In this document: positions 22,253 to 34,368 of the stretch, piece after piece
How the letters are laid out: the number at the start of each line of letters is the position of its first letter
How positions within the stretch are numbered: the first letter of the stretch is position 1
The notes under the pieces: model-generated
Told to the model about the DNA's origin: nothing
Database searches by the model: none
The model's input: the letters and a program-made list of their open reading frames with translations, nothing else
Source of the DNA: Aotearoamyces nothofagi
Lineage: Eukaryota > Ascomycota > Leotiomycetes > Leotiales > Tympanidaceae
Assembly: GCA_015345905.1 (NCBI GenBank)
Contig: JADDTR010000020.1
Coordinates: 186,001-250,000, forward strand
Length of the DNA stretch: 64,000 nucleotides
Direction of reading: 5' to 3'
Made by a program: the position numbers and the translations under genes

Positions 22253-23271
22253 CGTGAGGCCGTCGTTACGGATGGCATGCGACAGTGATCTCAGAGTTTA
22301 TCTAGGGGATACGACCTGATATACGGCTTCCACAGCAGCGCACCAGACACTATCTAGTCCCTTGTAACGTCAATTTCTCCTCAGACGCCGAGCATGGGGT
22401 TTGCAAACAGCGAGCACAGGCCGGCAGGCTAGAGTGGCTAGGCTCCTAGATAAGGAATGCCAGGGCTTCAGAAGGTTAAACAACCGCTGCTTTTCGTGAC
22501 GCACCACTCCACAAACGCGTCTGTAACTGTTGGTTTCGAGTCCATACACGCATATCCATCTCAAGTTCAAAACTAACGGCGATATTACTTGCATGGATGT
22601 GTGGACCTCAAGGCAGTGGGAAGCATCTTGTAAAGATAAGAAATGCTAATTCTGGGCCGGCGGCAGGCACACCTGCTACAAGACCCCAAATGTGTTACTG
22701 ATCTTGGTCGAATTGCAATTTAGCGTTTCTGACAGAGATCATAATTGTGATTCACTGTGAACGTGACTTGGCTAATGTCTAATGCCCGCAGCGTATATCG
22801 ATATGTTTTTCAACCTGCTTTGAGGCGCCATTTGATACTGTGTGGAAACAAACATATGGCAGTTGAATACATACATGCCATTCATTATCTTGCTCTCCTT
22901 ATTGGCAACACGACTTTCCGTAGGTTGCCGGCTCATACTATGCGCTGTAAATACAACTCTTCGTCTTTTTTCATTGCCTGTGACGGTAGACTTTATGGAT
23001 CTCACCGTTTTCTACGCAATGGTAATATGACGGTCTCCCGTGTTTTATAAAATAGTTCGAGGCAGATTATAGCTCATGTATGTTTGTCATAGTTGGCATT
23101 TGTGATACTACATTCGTGTAAGGAAAAGTGGAAATAAAATGCTGAACAGCTACAGTATGTTATGCGAGGAGAAACTATCATATGTACAAGTCGTCCCCCT
23201 GTACCCAACAAGTATCCCATCGTTATCAACCCTTGATAACATCTGCCTCTATAGAGGCGTATAATATGGAT
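22253..23271. other. Intergenic region
   Basis: About 1 kb between the unknown gene's start and the QCR6 stop. It would hold the promoter of the large gene and the 3' end of QCR6. Short frames on both strands show no coding character. Nothing else recognised. Confidence 0.5.
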
Positions 23272-24062
23272 CTACTTAAGAACAGCCCATAGTTTTGGTG
23301 CAGCACACTGGTTTGCGCAATGAGCAAGGTGGAAAACTATATCAACACGAGTCAACCAAGCGTTCTGTCAAATAGTCACTCATCTCGCAATGAAGGTAGA
23401 TATCCAAATGCAAGGTCCGAGACATCAGCAAAAATAAACATATGTACTTACATTCCTCAACGCAATCTTCATTGGGGTGCTTCTTGTCTGTTGACTTCTC
23501 ATCGTCCGAACCAGTAACACGCTCAACACACTCGTCGAAGTGGTGCTTGAAAGGCGCACATCCCTTGGACTCCTCGCATTCTATATATCCCTAGTCAGCG
23601 GTGTGCCTTAACCCATGATTTCGACAGCTGGTGCATTGAAGCCATAGGCATTGTAACGGACACTCACCCTCGACGAGCTTATCCTTTGGGTCAACCGGCT
23701 CATCTTCTTCCTCTTCCTCTTCGGCATCATCCTCGCCATCATCTGCGCTTTTGCTGGAGGAATCCTGGCGCATAATAGTTAGCAATGGTTCTTCAATAAA
23801 TGCTTCCGGTCAATAGATTTGCAACCCCTAATAATCTTGCATCCGGTCTTACCCGGGGTCAATTGTAGCGCCCCAGTGCAAATGCGGCCGGGGTATATCG
23901 TCTCGTTCGTGACTTTTTTAATTGAAGAGGATATATTGGGATTCTACATACCTCTGGCTCGTCCTCTCCGTCATCCTTTTCTGCTGGTGGTGCCTCCGCC
24001 TCAGCCGTCGACCATGGCGTTGCGGCCTCGAGGAGCTCGCTCAGACTATCAAAGAAACCCAT
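23272..24062 (-). CDS. QCR6: Ubiquinol-cytochrome c reductase hinge protein, four exons
   Basis: Acidic hinge subunit of respiratory complex III, on the intermembrane-space side, where it helps cytochrome c dock to cytochrome c1. Exons on the minus strand: 23952-24062, 23668-23764, 23452-23580, 23272-23336; 402 nt, 133 residues. The N-terminus MGFFDSLSELLEAATPW is followed by a very acidic hinge (repeated Glu/Asp, second exon). The Cys-rich helical hairpin reads ECEESKGCAPFKHHFDEC and then NEDCVEEFFHLAHCANQC, ending APKLWAVLK. The spaced cysteines form the two disulphides known for the family. The last intron splits the FF pair and was placed because GATATAG plus phase gives EEFFHLAHC. The upstream TTG-initiated extension was ignored in favour of the ATG at 24062. 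Confidence 0.93.
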
Positions 24063-24560
24063 CGTGACCAACCGATCGAATTGAGATTGTGAGATGTCTC
24101 AATGGATGTTGAAAGGCAAGTGATGGGCTAGAGTTAAAGTTGGAAATAGAGGTCGAGTGGTTGACGAGACGAATTCGGAGCTTAGCTTGCAAGTGTTATG
24201 ATTGGCTCACAAGGATTTCGGGATCTCGGGATAGCCGGTACGTGATCTTCGTTTCCTCGATATTCCAAATCCTATTGCTTATGGATGATACGGTACAAGG
24301 CATACAGCTTCTAATTTAGTTAGGGGTTTAATCTAAAAGCTTCTGCCCTTATTTCATATAATGCATCTAAAAACGCACCTAAAATGTCTCTAAAATGTCT
24401 CTATGCATGGCATCTGCAAAACTAGACGAATGACTGACTGATGCAAGTATTTATACCGCCACGCCGTCCAGCCCATAGTCTCCACCTTTCCGAATAGGTA
24501 TCCCATAATTACGCCAGTTTCTTTTTCAATACCTCGTGATGGTTCAAAATCAGAAAAAAA
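24063..24560. other. QCR6 promoter side and 3' flank of the WBP2-like gene
   Basis: About 500 bp. Near QCR6 the sequence is mixed; from 24300 it is AT-rich with a duplicated CTAAAATGTCT word (24380-24402). No gene. Confidence 0.5.
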
Positions 24561-25551
24561 TCATTGCCTTTCAGCCTGGTGTCTCAATCTCTCGTCTAGG
24601 TCAATCCCTACGGCTTGGACTTGAGCCTCTTCATAACCAGGTGGAGGTTCATTAGGCGCTGTGAACCCTTCGTCGTCACGTCTCGCTGGCGGTGAGGTCC
24701 GAACGCCTGTAATACCGCTATCTAACAATGTAGGGTTATCCGGATTTGCCAAGCCCCCTTCATCAGTATGTTCACCATCCGTGAGTTCTATTGCCGGCTC
24801 ATAGGCAGGTAATTGTTCCAGGTGTACACTAGCAAGTTCAGCAGCTCCAAGTGTACCTGCTCTTCCAACACTCCTCCCTTCATCTTGTGCAAGTTGTAAC
24901 GCGTGGTGCAAGCGCTCTTTGATCTGTTCGAAGACGGTATGGTAATCATATGCTCCACCTTCCCGGAAGACGATGCGAAGCTCAACGAATGGATGCGTAG
25001 GTGGAATGCCACCACCCGCCACAGGCCGAACAGCGGCGGTCCAGTAATTTGCGCCGAAGAAAGGAGCCCGAACATAGGTATCTTGTAGATTGAGGATGGG
25101 GCAGGAGAAGTTTTGTAATTCAGGCGTGGGTGTTGCAGGTAGGTAAACTATCTAAGACGCAAGATCAATTAAGAGGTCTCCTATCAAGTCTATATACACA
25201 GAGTGACATACTCGCTGGTTTGTTATATACACCGTACCACCTTCACTCTTAGCAGACCATGGCTGAGCCCCAGGATACGAATTTGGTGTTGACAGTGCTA
25301 GGCTTGTGCGCGCGGGCGATTTGTATAAGACACGTTCGTTCGGGAGTTTTACGAAGCCTTCTTCAGTGGGTGACACCATCACCCAACTTTTGACACGGCC
25401 ACGAACTGATTTTAGCATGATTCTCATACGTAAAACTAGAATATGAGATAGGTGCTGAGATTATCGAAGACAGTCGAGAGTTGGCAGGGGCCGAACACAT
25501 ATAAAAGAGCTCGACAGGCAAGGTATAGGGACCTACTAACTTTATGGACAT
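24561..25551 (-). CDS. WBP2-like protein with GRAM/PH domain and PY motif
   Basis: Exons on the minus strand: 25541-25551 (11 nt), 25212-25386, 24561-25151; 777 nt, 258 residues. The first exon encodes only MSI plus two bases, and splicing at GTTAGT to CAAAAG gives MSINWVMVSPTEEGF, the typical N-terminus of fungal WW-domain-binding protein 2 homologues. The GRAM/PH-like fold follows: KLPNERVLYKSPARTSLAL, GGTVYITNQRIVYLP, FFGANYWTAAVRPVAGGGIP, and FREGGAYDYHTVFEQIKERL. The C-terminal third is Pro/Asp/Glu-rich and carries PPGY at about 232-235, a PPxY ligand for WW domains such as those of Rsp5/Nedd4-type ubiquitin ligases. An adaptor role between membrane lipid and a WW-domain partner is inferred. 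The two later introns lie between conserved blocks and keep phase. Confidence 0.88.
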
Positions 25552-27276
25552 CTTGCTTGCCCTTTTAATACCCAACTCTCCACCAGGTGAGGTTTAGTTC
25601 GTGTGTTAGATGCGAGGTATGCTAGTCAAAGCGTGACTCTTGTCTTTCGGTAGAGGGGTTTGGCAAGAGGCGCAAGCGGGAAGCAATGATTTGTCCTGCA
25701 CGTAGTCGTGTATGATATTTAGCCGCAAGGCCGCAAGTCCGCAAGTCGGGGTATCTGAAAGAGGTGTTGAGATCGAATCTTCAGGGGGCTTGAGGAGCTA
25801 GTTTGAAGGTCTACAGGGTGACTGCCGCTGTGGGGCAGACAAGGTAGCAATTCGTGAGGGTATATGGATGTGATGAGTGTATGCGTTAGGGAACGTGGCC
25901 CTGAGATGAGATCAGAGGCGGCCGCAGAAATAAAAGCCCGGCGGGCAAGGGAGAGATAGTTGTGACTTGCTCGTAATGCTGTATGGTTGGTTTGACGGGT
26001 TGCATTAAGAATATATATCAGGCGACGCCGCCAGAAGCGCCAAAAAAGACGTCAAGAGTTCAAGAGGCGGCAGTCGACTATTCGTCACCACTCACCAGAC
26101 GCGTTTCCAGGCCTTAGGCTATCTCATCCGCCACGACATACAATATATGAGATGGAAAATTGTAATTTTTTTATAATACAGTCAATCAACCCTAGAATCT
26201 TTTGCCGGCCGAATCTCCAAAGTATAGCATGCTGATTGTATTGTACTATATGAGGGTGCGGACAGAAAGATTGGCCGCGAACACCAAAATGCGACTCTAT
26301 ACAGGCCATCATTTAACAGGACGGATAATCAAGTGCAACACAACCAATTTAAAGGCAATTTGTATATTGATATAAAATTGATTTAGTACTTAGTTGAAAA
26401 TCCCTTTCAATCAATTACTTCATATAATTCGGCCCTATAATGCTTCTTTCAGTCCGCGGGCGGCCAACCTTTCTGCCCACACCCTGTACCTTCATAAGGT
26501 AGCTACGTAGAGGCATTCCACCTGCATAAGTGCATTGCGCATCTGGCGGATGCAGCGCATTTAACCCTGGAAGTCCAGCTAATAACGCGTGCCTACTGTG
26601 GTATACAAGGGACTTTATCCAGTATCTTAGCCACATCTCGGAAGAACATTCTCGAGTGCTCCGCACGAAGTGCTGTGTTAGACTTCAGAACCTTATAATG
26701 TGTGTGCAACAGTACTAAGTTATGTACGGCATCCATCTAGACTCTGCTACTCAATCAGTTGGCAATAGAATGCGTGAGGAGCATCTATATTTGCCGCCAC
26801 TTGCCATGCACCACAACGGCGTCGGGCCCGCCTGGCATCCGACGCCTGGCATCCGAGAGAACGGCGCCGGACTCATCTGGCATCCGAGAGCCCAAGATTC
26901 CATGGCAGGCTACAAGGGGGGGATGCTACTTTTACAAATATCCGGCGAAGCTGTATTGGTCGATGGAGTATCGAGTTCAGTAAGGTATACTTACGTACAG
27001 CAATTAAGGCTGTGGAAATGACATGAAGATCGCCCATGCCAAGTAACGCCGAGTTCTGTTGGACCGGCAATAAGGAAGGCTTATCGTGAGGTGACTGGGA
27101 TCTAACACGTGAGCCGTAGACGTCATTGACTCATTAAGCTCATCCGGCCTACCCACGGCCTCTCCACGGCCTCTCCCTTCCTACCTTCAAGGGGGGAACT
27201 TAAAGGTAGGAGCGGCCTCTTCGTACAAGAACACTCTTACCACTTCCTGAATTCCTGCTCATGACATCTACACACA
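25552..27276. other. Divergent intergenic region between WBP2-like and RraA-like genes
   Basis: About 1.7 kb between two divergent genes. 25.6-26.1 kb is the promoter side of the WBP2-like gene. 26.1-26.45 kb is AT-rich. 26.45-27.0 kb is more GC-rich and has three CTGGCATCCGA words at about 26830-26890. The last 150 bp before 27277 contain repeated GGCCTCTCC words. Small frames at 26415-26666 (minus) and 26530-26718 (plus) have no recognisable domain. Confidence 0.5.
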
Positions 27277-28172
27277 ATGTCTCCAACTAATACTCTTTCA
27301 CAAACTGTCCTAGAGACGCTGTACAAATACAATGCTTGCGACATTTCAGATGCCTTACTTGCGCTTAAGGTTCCCGGCGCAGGCTTTGTTGCGGACCTTA
27401 TTCCATACTGCTCTCCAAATGTTCCAGGAATAGTTTCAGGAATTACTGGTTCTATTACTAAGAGCGGTACGAATCCCAACGGAATACTTGTCGGGCTAGC
27501 CTCCACGGTTACCTTCATACCGAAGGGTGACGATGGGACAATCCATCATGCGAGCAACATCCCAGCGGGAGCCCACTGGGTCGATCAGGTCCCGCCGGGC
27601 ACGATTGTGATCTTGCGTCAGCCAGAACACCAGCACAACGCGGTTTTGGGCGGTATCATGGCTGCTCGATTAAAGCAACTGGATGTAAAGGGCGTCATTG
27701 TACATGGCAGGTGTCGAGATATCAGTGAATTAAAGAAAGCAGATATGATGGTATGCTCAATCATCTTTTCGTATGCTGTTGATATTAGCTAGCGGGTCCT
27801 GTTGTCTCAAACTCCCTTTACTTCCCCTCGATGACATGTTTATACTCAAAGCACTCTTGAAATTTAAACCACTGTTATTTCTAACTTATCTTACAGATAT
27901 GGGCCAAGGGAAATTCAACTGTGGGAACGGGCGCACTTACTAAACCGCATGCTATCGATATACCCATCACTATTTCTGGGATCAATGTGGCTCCAGGCGA
28001 CATAGTCTTTAGCGACCCAGTAAACGGTGTCGTTATTATACCAAAGGGAAGCCTAGACGATGCCCTCTCACTCCTTCCTGGAATTGTCAAAGCAGATGAG
28101 GGAGCAATTGCAGATGTGAAGCAGGGCATGTCTGTGCAGGATGCCTTTAAGAAGCACAGGGGTGGGCTATGA
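27277..28172 (+). CDS. RraA-like / HMG aldolase-like protein, two exons
   Basis: Exons 27277-27750 and 27897-28172, 750 nt, 249 residues. The RraA fold family includes 4-hydroxy-4-methyl-2-oxoglutarate aldolases, oxaloacetate decarboxylases and the bacterial RNase E regulator; fungal members most likely act on small 2-oxo acids. Seen here: N-terminal YKYNACDISDALLAL, the glycine-rich LGGIMAARLKQLDVKGVIVHG followed by GRCRD whose Arg-Asp pair binds substrate and divalent metal in the aldolases, then IWAKGNSTVGTGA and PGDIVFSDPVNGVVIIP. The intron (GTATGC donor, TTACAG acceptor) lies exactly between ADMM and IWAKG. It is one of only two plus-strand genes between 9 and 38 kb. Exact substrate unknown. 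The bacterial name RraA should not be read as RNase control. Confidence 0.88.
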
Positions 28173-28663
28173 ATGAAGAGCCATAGGCACAAAGATACAA
28201 AAAAGGCGTAAAGGAAAAGTACGGATACATATAGAGACATATATATATGGAGTTTTTTATAAGCTTTTGCAAGCTAGAGATTCCATATAGATATCCACAC
28301 GAGTTTCTTTGCAGCCCAGGGCCTTTTTATTCCTCTCACGTTGTTCATCGCTTATGGACAAATGGAAGTCTCTATGTGGTGTGGTGCAATAGCATTATGA
28401 CTTGGGGTTCTAATGCTGACTTGGTTTTAGGCATAATGAGATGAACGCCCTTAGCTAGCAATTGCCAAGAGCTGGGTAGTTCATTGTCGGCCAGTTACTA
28501 TAAAGGTTGGTAAGATCGAAAGATACACATCTTAGTATATAGTGTGACACGGCCAATAGCGAGCAGCGAGAGCATGTAAAAAATACAATTAACCCCTTAG
28601 TGTATATTGTAATTAAGTATTATTGCTACATTATACAGCTCAATACATATAATATTAATACAC
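28173..28663. other. Convergent 3' intergenic region, AT-rich
   Basis: 491 bp between the stop codons of the RraA-like gene (+) and ERG27 (-). AT-rich, especially 28580-28660. No gene. Confidence 0.55.
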
Positions 28664-30319
28664 CTATTTCCCCCCCTTTATACCCCTCTCACCAACACCT
28701 AATCTAGCCTTCCACTCTTTTCTCAACGCCTCGATCTGTGTCCAACAAGACCTTCCCTCAATCTCAAAATCCTCCCTCGCCTCCTTCGTCAAGTCCAAAG
28801 CACCCCTCTTCCTGCCTGTCCTGATCCCCTCCACACCCTCCACACCACTCTCCCAGACCTTGCCACTCCACCCCCAACCTTCAACCTCTGTCCTCTTAAC
28901 TCTCGGCTCGCCCCAGAAATTCGTGCTGGTGCCCCACTTCGCCTTCGCCTTCGCACATGCGCTATCCTTCGATTCACAACAGTATTGCTCCATTGCATCA
29001 AGCGTGCTTTGTTGCGCCAGACCAACCCATACAGGGGCGCATGCACCTGCGTAACTCTTGACCGGATGCCAGACACTACCGAACCATCGCGCAATGTAAA
29101 AGATGGACGTCATAAATATCACCAAATAAGAATGTATATTTGAGATGCCAGTGGTGCAGATACCGGGATGCACAACGTACACCTCAGGCTTTACGTTTGC
29201 CGTATTTTGGCTGGTGCCATTCTGCTCCCCATCTTCAATAGCAAAATATGATGAGCTTGCTTGCCTGACGCTGGGAAGACCTTCTGTTAGACCCAGGATA
29301 TCGGTAAGACGTTTACTGCTGGTATAGGGATTGTGAGAAACGAGACCTTGGATATCGTCGACGCTAAAGGATTCTGGCTCGGCTTCTATGCTGGAGAGCC
29401 AGATAATTCGGCCTCTGCTACCGGGCTCTCGGCCATTGGTTGTGGATAGGAGTGGCATCAACTCGTGGCCCAGTGTGTAATGTCCAAAGACATTGGAACA
29501 GAAGATTTCACCCAGGGGTGGCTCTTCTTTGTCCTGAGCGGTTGCTTGGCTGTCATTGACCAAGTTCTGAGCGAACTCCGCATCAGCGGCATCTTTAATA
29601 GGAGCAAAGGAATTCTGCCGTCTGACGACATCACCCTTTTCGGGAAATATCCAGTGGTTCCAGTATGTAACAGCGTCCGGCATGTTCGTCATCACATCTA
29701 GAACGGCTGGAATCCATTTTATGCCGTGCCAGCCCCCGATTCCTGCGTTCAAAAAAACCGCATCTAGCCTTGGCACTTTGATTCCTTTCAATCCGATAAC
29801 CTTCTCACCAGTTCCCGCAGGCCCGTCCGTGAAATCTGGGCTCCCAAGCCCGCCTCTTTCCCCCTTGATCTTGCTAGCAGCATTATATAATTGCTTTAGA
29901 TTGCAGAGATCTAATTCTACACCCAGAAAATGTACGCGTGCAATAACATCGCGTGGGCCATATGTTTTGCCACGGGCTACGTTTTCGGCTAGCTCTCGTA
30001 AATGATTGCGCAGCCGTGCAATCGTAACACTTGTTTTCTGTGGCGTCCGTGTCGAGACGATGAGGATGAGATGTGCGTTCGGGCCACGGACAGAAGTGGT
30101 AATAACTTCATCAATGAGTCGTTCGCAAATGGAAAATCCAAGGCCACTGCATTGCCATGTCAGCATGTGTATAAGCAACATAACCAATGAATGACATAAG
30201 CCGCAGCTTGCTGTGCATTGGTAGCTTGCAGAACTATACTAAAGACATGCTCACCTGTTTGAACCAGTTACCAGCGCGAACCACTGACTCGAGCTCCCGC
30301 TCCATGGTGGTAGACTCAT
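28664..30319 (-). CDS. ERG27: 3-ketosteroid reductase of ergosterol synthesis, two exons
   Basis: Short-chain dehydrogenase of the ER/lipid particle that reduces the 3-keto sterol intermediate during C-4 demethylation with NADPH. Exons on the minus strand: 30255-30319 and 28664-30146; 1548 nt, 515 residues, the long form usual in filamentous fungi. The first exon gives MSLPPWSGSSSQWFALVTG, and the junction completes the cofactor motif TGSNSGLG (18-25). NAGIGG is the second cofactor-region motif. The catalytic pair is in NPYTSSKRLTD (Tyr296, Lys300). A hydrophobic stretch (YLVIFMTSIFYIARWFG) in the C-terminal half fits membrane association. This enzyme is the known target of hydroxyanilide fungicides such as fenhexamid; I cannot judge sensitivity from the sequence. 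It lies head-to-tail with the acyltransferase gene upstream. Confidence 0.93.
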
Positions 30320-31270
30320 CTTGGATGGATATAGATGTAGAAGCTTTCTAGAACAACTATAAAATTCTTTGCAAGCAAAAGATTCGCAGCTGTTGAGAAT
30401 TTATATAATCGTGTACGGGAGTTCACTAGTCAGGTACGATGTGTTATTTCAGTCAACTCGCGTAGCTTCATTCTAGCGGGGATGGGTTCCCACAATGGCC
30501 TTACAGTCACGCGGGCCGAGAACGCGTAAGCGTAATGGCTGGCTTGGCGGCTGGTGAGCTCTCCGGTAGATGGATCGTGCAAAACCCAGACTTATATTGT
30601 ATATAATCAAGTGTTAAAGCAGACACATTCCATGAGGTAGCTTTGATGGTAAATATGTACTAATACTGTAATGATTCTATAAAGTTTATCTCCTATTGTT
30701 GGTATATCGGAGTATATTTACAGTATTCTGTAATTTTAGCGATTGATATTCTATCCTTTAGCGATTAGCCTTAGTGTGTTAACATACCGTTGAATAGGGC
30801 AAGTTTGGTGTTCTTGTGACTTAACCTGCGAAATGTTCCAAATGTTTCCAGCCCGCGTATGACTGTCACGCGGTAGATAAGATGTTGGCCGGTTTCTCGG
30901 ACCACTGAAATATGATAATTACAGCGCATGTGGCAACGTTCTGGTACGCAGGCCGAGGAGCATCCCGTCAGCCCTCGTGCCCGTACGATACTAAGGGATA
31001 ACTAATGGGAACTTCCTCCATACGCATGATGCATTTATCTATTGGCCAATGGCCTCCTTGACTATAGCAGGAACTAACAGTAATTAATCCCAGAACGTTA
31101 TAAGGCCAAGAGTAAGTAAGTTCACGAGACGAATGAAAGTACAATTCTAGTACTGAAACTAAAATTAATACGCTGATCGTTCTTCAAAGTGAACAGCAAC
31201 ATGGTATCGCTAAAACGCTAAACGCTCGAAATAAGGAGAACAGAGCATGCAAAATATCGTCGCTTGAAAG
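30320..31270. other. Intergenic region upstream of ERG27
   Basis: About 950 bp between ERG27's start and the acyltransferase stop, both on the minus strand. It contains the ERG27 promoter and an AT-rich part (30590-30790). No gene or clear repeat. Confidence 0.5.
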
Positions 31271-33774
31271 TTAGGCATCTTTCTTGTTCTCGCCCCCTCC
31301 AATCTCAATACCGCCCTCACCATCGCTTTCCTCTTCCATCTCCTCGCTCCTCCTTCTTCGTCTCTGCTCACCCCTTTCCTTCATCGCGCCTCTAATCTTC
31401 GCACTGACAGCATCAAAGTTCCCCTTAGTATCCAACGTACTGAAGCCTTTGAGTGGGAAAGCTGCACTGCCAAACCCACCACCGCTGCTGCTACTTCTAC
31501 TCCTGCTTCTTGAGGATGGCCTTGTCGAAAATAGTCCGATCGATCCAAGATGCCCAAAAGACTCGTTCCGGGGAAGATGTTCATTCCGGTGGCCTAACCC
31601 CCCTCCGATAGAGGTTACGGCAGTGTGACTCTTGTGGCCGGCGCCATCTTCACTGATTCCTGATTGGTTGCTGTCTCTTCGGTGGAAGTCTGGGCGTGAT
31701 GGACTGGGGGTCCCGTCAGCCCGGAAGGGATCCGAAACAAGCCGGGCAGAGTCGAAATCAGGGAACATTTCTGGCCCAAGAGTATTGATAACGTCTGTAA
31801 CTTCGGCGCTCAGTTCAGCCCGTCTTTCACGCAATTTATAGACCGAATTAGACGAATAAGGGTTAAGGCAGAGTATCAGGGGTCGCAGAGACTTGATAAT
31901 GTCCATACCAACTTCCCCAAACCTTAGAGCTGCGTAGGTGATAGTGGGGAAGAAGATATATCCAAATATGACAACTGACCAAAGCGGGACTGAGGTAGGA
32001 ACCAGGCCGTAAACTCTGTTTCGGTAAGTCCAATACGTTAGAAGAATCGTATAGAAATTGTAGAGCACTGGAGCAAATGCCAATGCTACAAGAAGTTTCC
32101 AAGTTGCCATGACATCTCTAGCTTGAAGTTTGACTGTAGAGGCGGCGAGTGCCTCTCGAGACTTCTTGATACTAATCACCTTCGATGCAATGAAAACGGG
32201 GGAAAATAGGATCAGGCCAGGAAGAACTCCAATTGAAAGCACAGAGATCTTCGCAAGTCTGTAAAACAAAAGGAAGAGCGCTTTCCATACTGAGTTCTTA
32301 GCGTATTCGACTTGATGATCCCTAAGATTGAGATACTGAAGCTGCTTGTTGTAGGAAAGTACGGACTTCTTCAACGATACGATTCTCGGATCATCTTTGT
32401 AGTGTGTATACCCTTTAACAAGACGCCTATTTAGCTCCACAACCATGGGTAATGGCAGTTTCTTTCCCGTAGGGTTGTAAAGTCGCCTCGCAGCTTGAAT
32501 CAGCATCAGTGTATCGTAGTCGGGACTCGTAACAGTCACTGCTACCAGTGCCTGATAAACAATGTCCAAAAGCTGCCCGACAGCTTCCCTGCGCTCACCA
32601 CTCTTATATAGCTCTACAAGCTCCTCTGGCACTTCGATTGGATTTCCAAATTCAATGACTGCCCGAGAGCGGAATTTGTGGGCATGGAAATAGTTCATCC
32701 CGCAAGGGATGATCTTCAGCCCAGAATTTGGGTCGGCAGCTAAAGCACCCAATGCCATGATAGCAACACCGGCTTTCAGTGGTAATAGTTCCGTTCGGTC
32801 ATGGCTTCCACCCTCTGGAAAGATACCGACAGCACCACCAGCACTCAATCGATCGAACACCGCATCGTAAACCTTGGATTGGTCTACCTTTGGTGCGGTC
32901 TTGAAATGGACACCCTCAAACCCGGGCGCTGGTCCTTTCTGATCAGTATTTGTGAAATTCCCATCCTCGTCTATGTCACCTCGGCCGGTAAGCTGACTCA
33001 ACGCCGCGGCTCCCTTGAATGGTTTCTTCAATCTTATCTCCTCAGGGCCGAGCACTTCCAAAATCTCCGTATTTGCCGCTGTGCCCTTAACAGAAGGCAA
33101 TACTAATAGTCCACCAATCTGTACTTCCGGTCCATCAAACTTAGTGCCAACCCCGCGTACAAGTAGTGGATCATTAACGGGGTCGGGTAGGTATATCTTC
33201 CCTGTCGCTGGCTTCACCAAATCCAAAGCTCGGCCAACAGAAACAGCCCCTACATGGCGGGAGAACCACCCTATAAATTTCCTTCGCATAGACTTCTCGG
33301 CGATCAAGAATGCCACACGGCGCTGTGCTTCGCTGCGTAGGACACGCATAAGGATCAAAGGGTCCACAAACTATAAAAAAAGAGCAATTAGTCGTCTTCT
33401 CCTATTTATTTCGCTGCATCCAAACAGTAATTATCGCGTTTGTGCCCATGTAGGATATGTGAATCCTCCTCAGTTGTACATTATAGACTAAGAATAGGAC
33501 GTACTTGGTTCGCGTGCGGTGCAGCCACAAAAATGACCGGCCCCCTCCTCGGTACCTTCCAGCTCCCCCTGGGATGGACCTCTCTAAAGAACAGGTCGAC
33601 CAGAATACTGAATGTCCATAGAAATACATCATATATCCAGTTCGTCATCGGATTGCGCTCCTTATGCGATGGTTTGCCAATATGCTCGTGAATCTGCGGT
33701 CCCTTGCCATTGCCGTTGTTAAGCGGATTTGTCGTTTTTGGCAGCGAAGCGTCGGAAGTCGTGGTCTCCCCCAT
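31271..33774 (-). CDS. Glycerol-3-phosphate/DHAP acyltransferase, two exons
   Basis: Homologue of yeast Gat1/Sct1, the ER enzyme that acylates glycerol-3-phosphate (and dihydroxyacetone phosphate) in the first step of phospholipid and triacylglycerol synthesis. Exons on the minus strand: 33505-33774 and 31271-33370; 2370 nt, 789 residues. The acyltransferase block I VAAPHANQFVDP (His87, Asp93) is assembled across the intron, split between Gln90 and Phe91. Block III is VGIFPEGGSHDRTELLPLKAG. Three or so membrane segments follow, including LAKISVLSIGVLPGLILFSP, LLVALAFAPVLYNFYTILL and WSVVIFGYIFFPTITYAAL. The C-terminal ~150 residues are Ser/Arg-rich (a run of Arg-Ser with SSSGGGFGSAAFP) and end acidic, likely a phosphorylated regulatory tail. 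The start at 33774 (MGETTTSDASLPK) is the first ATG of the frame. Which of the two yeast paralogues it matches cannot be decided. Confidence 0.92.
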
Positions 33775-34368
33775 GGCTAGGATGGAAAGTGCCGACTGCT
33801 ACAGACGCAGATGTATATTATATCAAGAACAGGACTGAACGCGGAGAATGCTCTGGTGGTCCTCGGGTAGTCGTCGTTGCCGACTTTTTTCGCCGAGTGT
33901 GCGAGAAGGTTCTGTCAACGGGTGTCGACGAGCGCAATGCTCAATATAGGTTTCGGCGGTCTGTAGTCATAGAGTCGCAAAAAAATAAACATATAAGGTT
34001 GTGAAGAGAGCGATGTTGGGAGAGACAGTCTGGGAAATGTGCTGCTGAGCGATGAAGGCTGGTCTGATGCCAAACCAAGATTCGGGTCAGAACCATAAGC
34101 AATTTGCGGGGTTACGTATAGCCCGATTGATTGGTCACTAGAAAGCGTCTGCATCTCAACCATTTACGATTTCGACAAATAACGTCACTATGGGAATCAC
34201 ATAATTCACTCCACGCTGGCTAGCATTGTATGTGATAAACTTGGATTGTCTAATGGAAACAGTACTCATAAGGTAAATACCTACTTCGGCCGAGACCGAT
34301 CGCTAAGGCCCCCCGTGGTACTCCAATGCCTGAAGAACGCCGTATCGCTATGCAATAGGATTAAACAT
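33775..34368. other. Acyltransferase promoter side
   Basis: About 590 bp between the acyltransferase start and the stop of the RING protein gene. No gene recognised. Confidence 0.5.

Noticed and set aside
27277-28172. Naming the RraA-like gene as an RNase E regulator
   Set aside because: Fungi lack the bacterial RNase E system; the Arg-Asp and glycine motifs fit the aldolase/decarboxylase side of the family.
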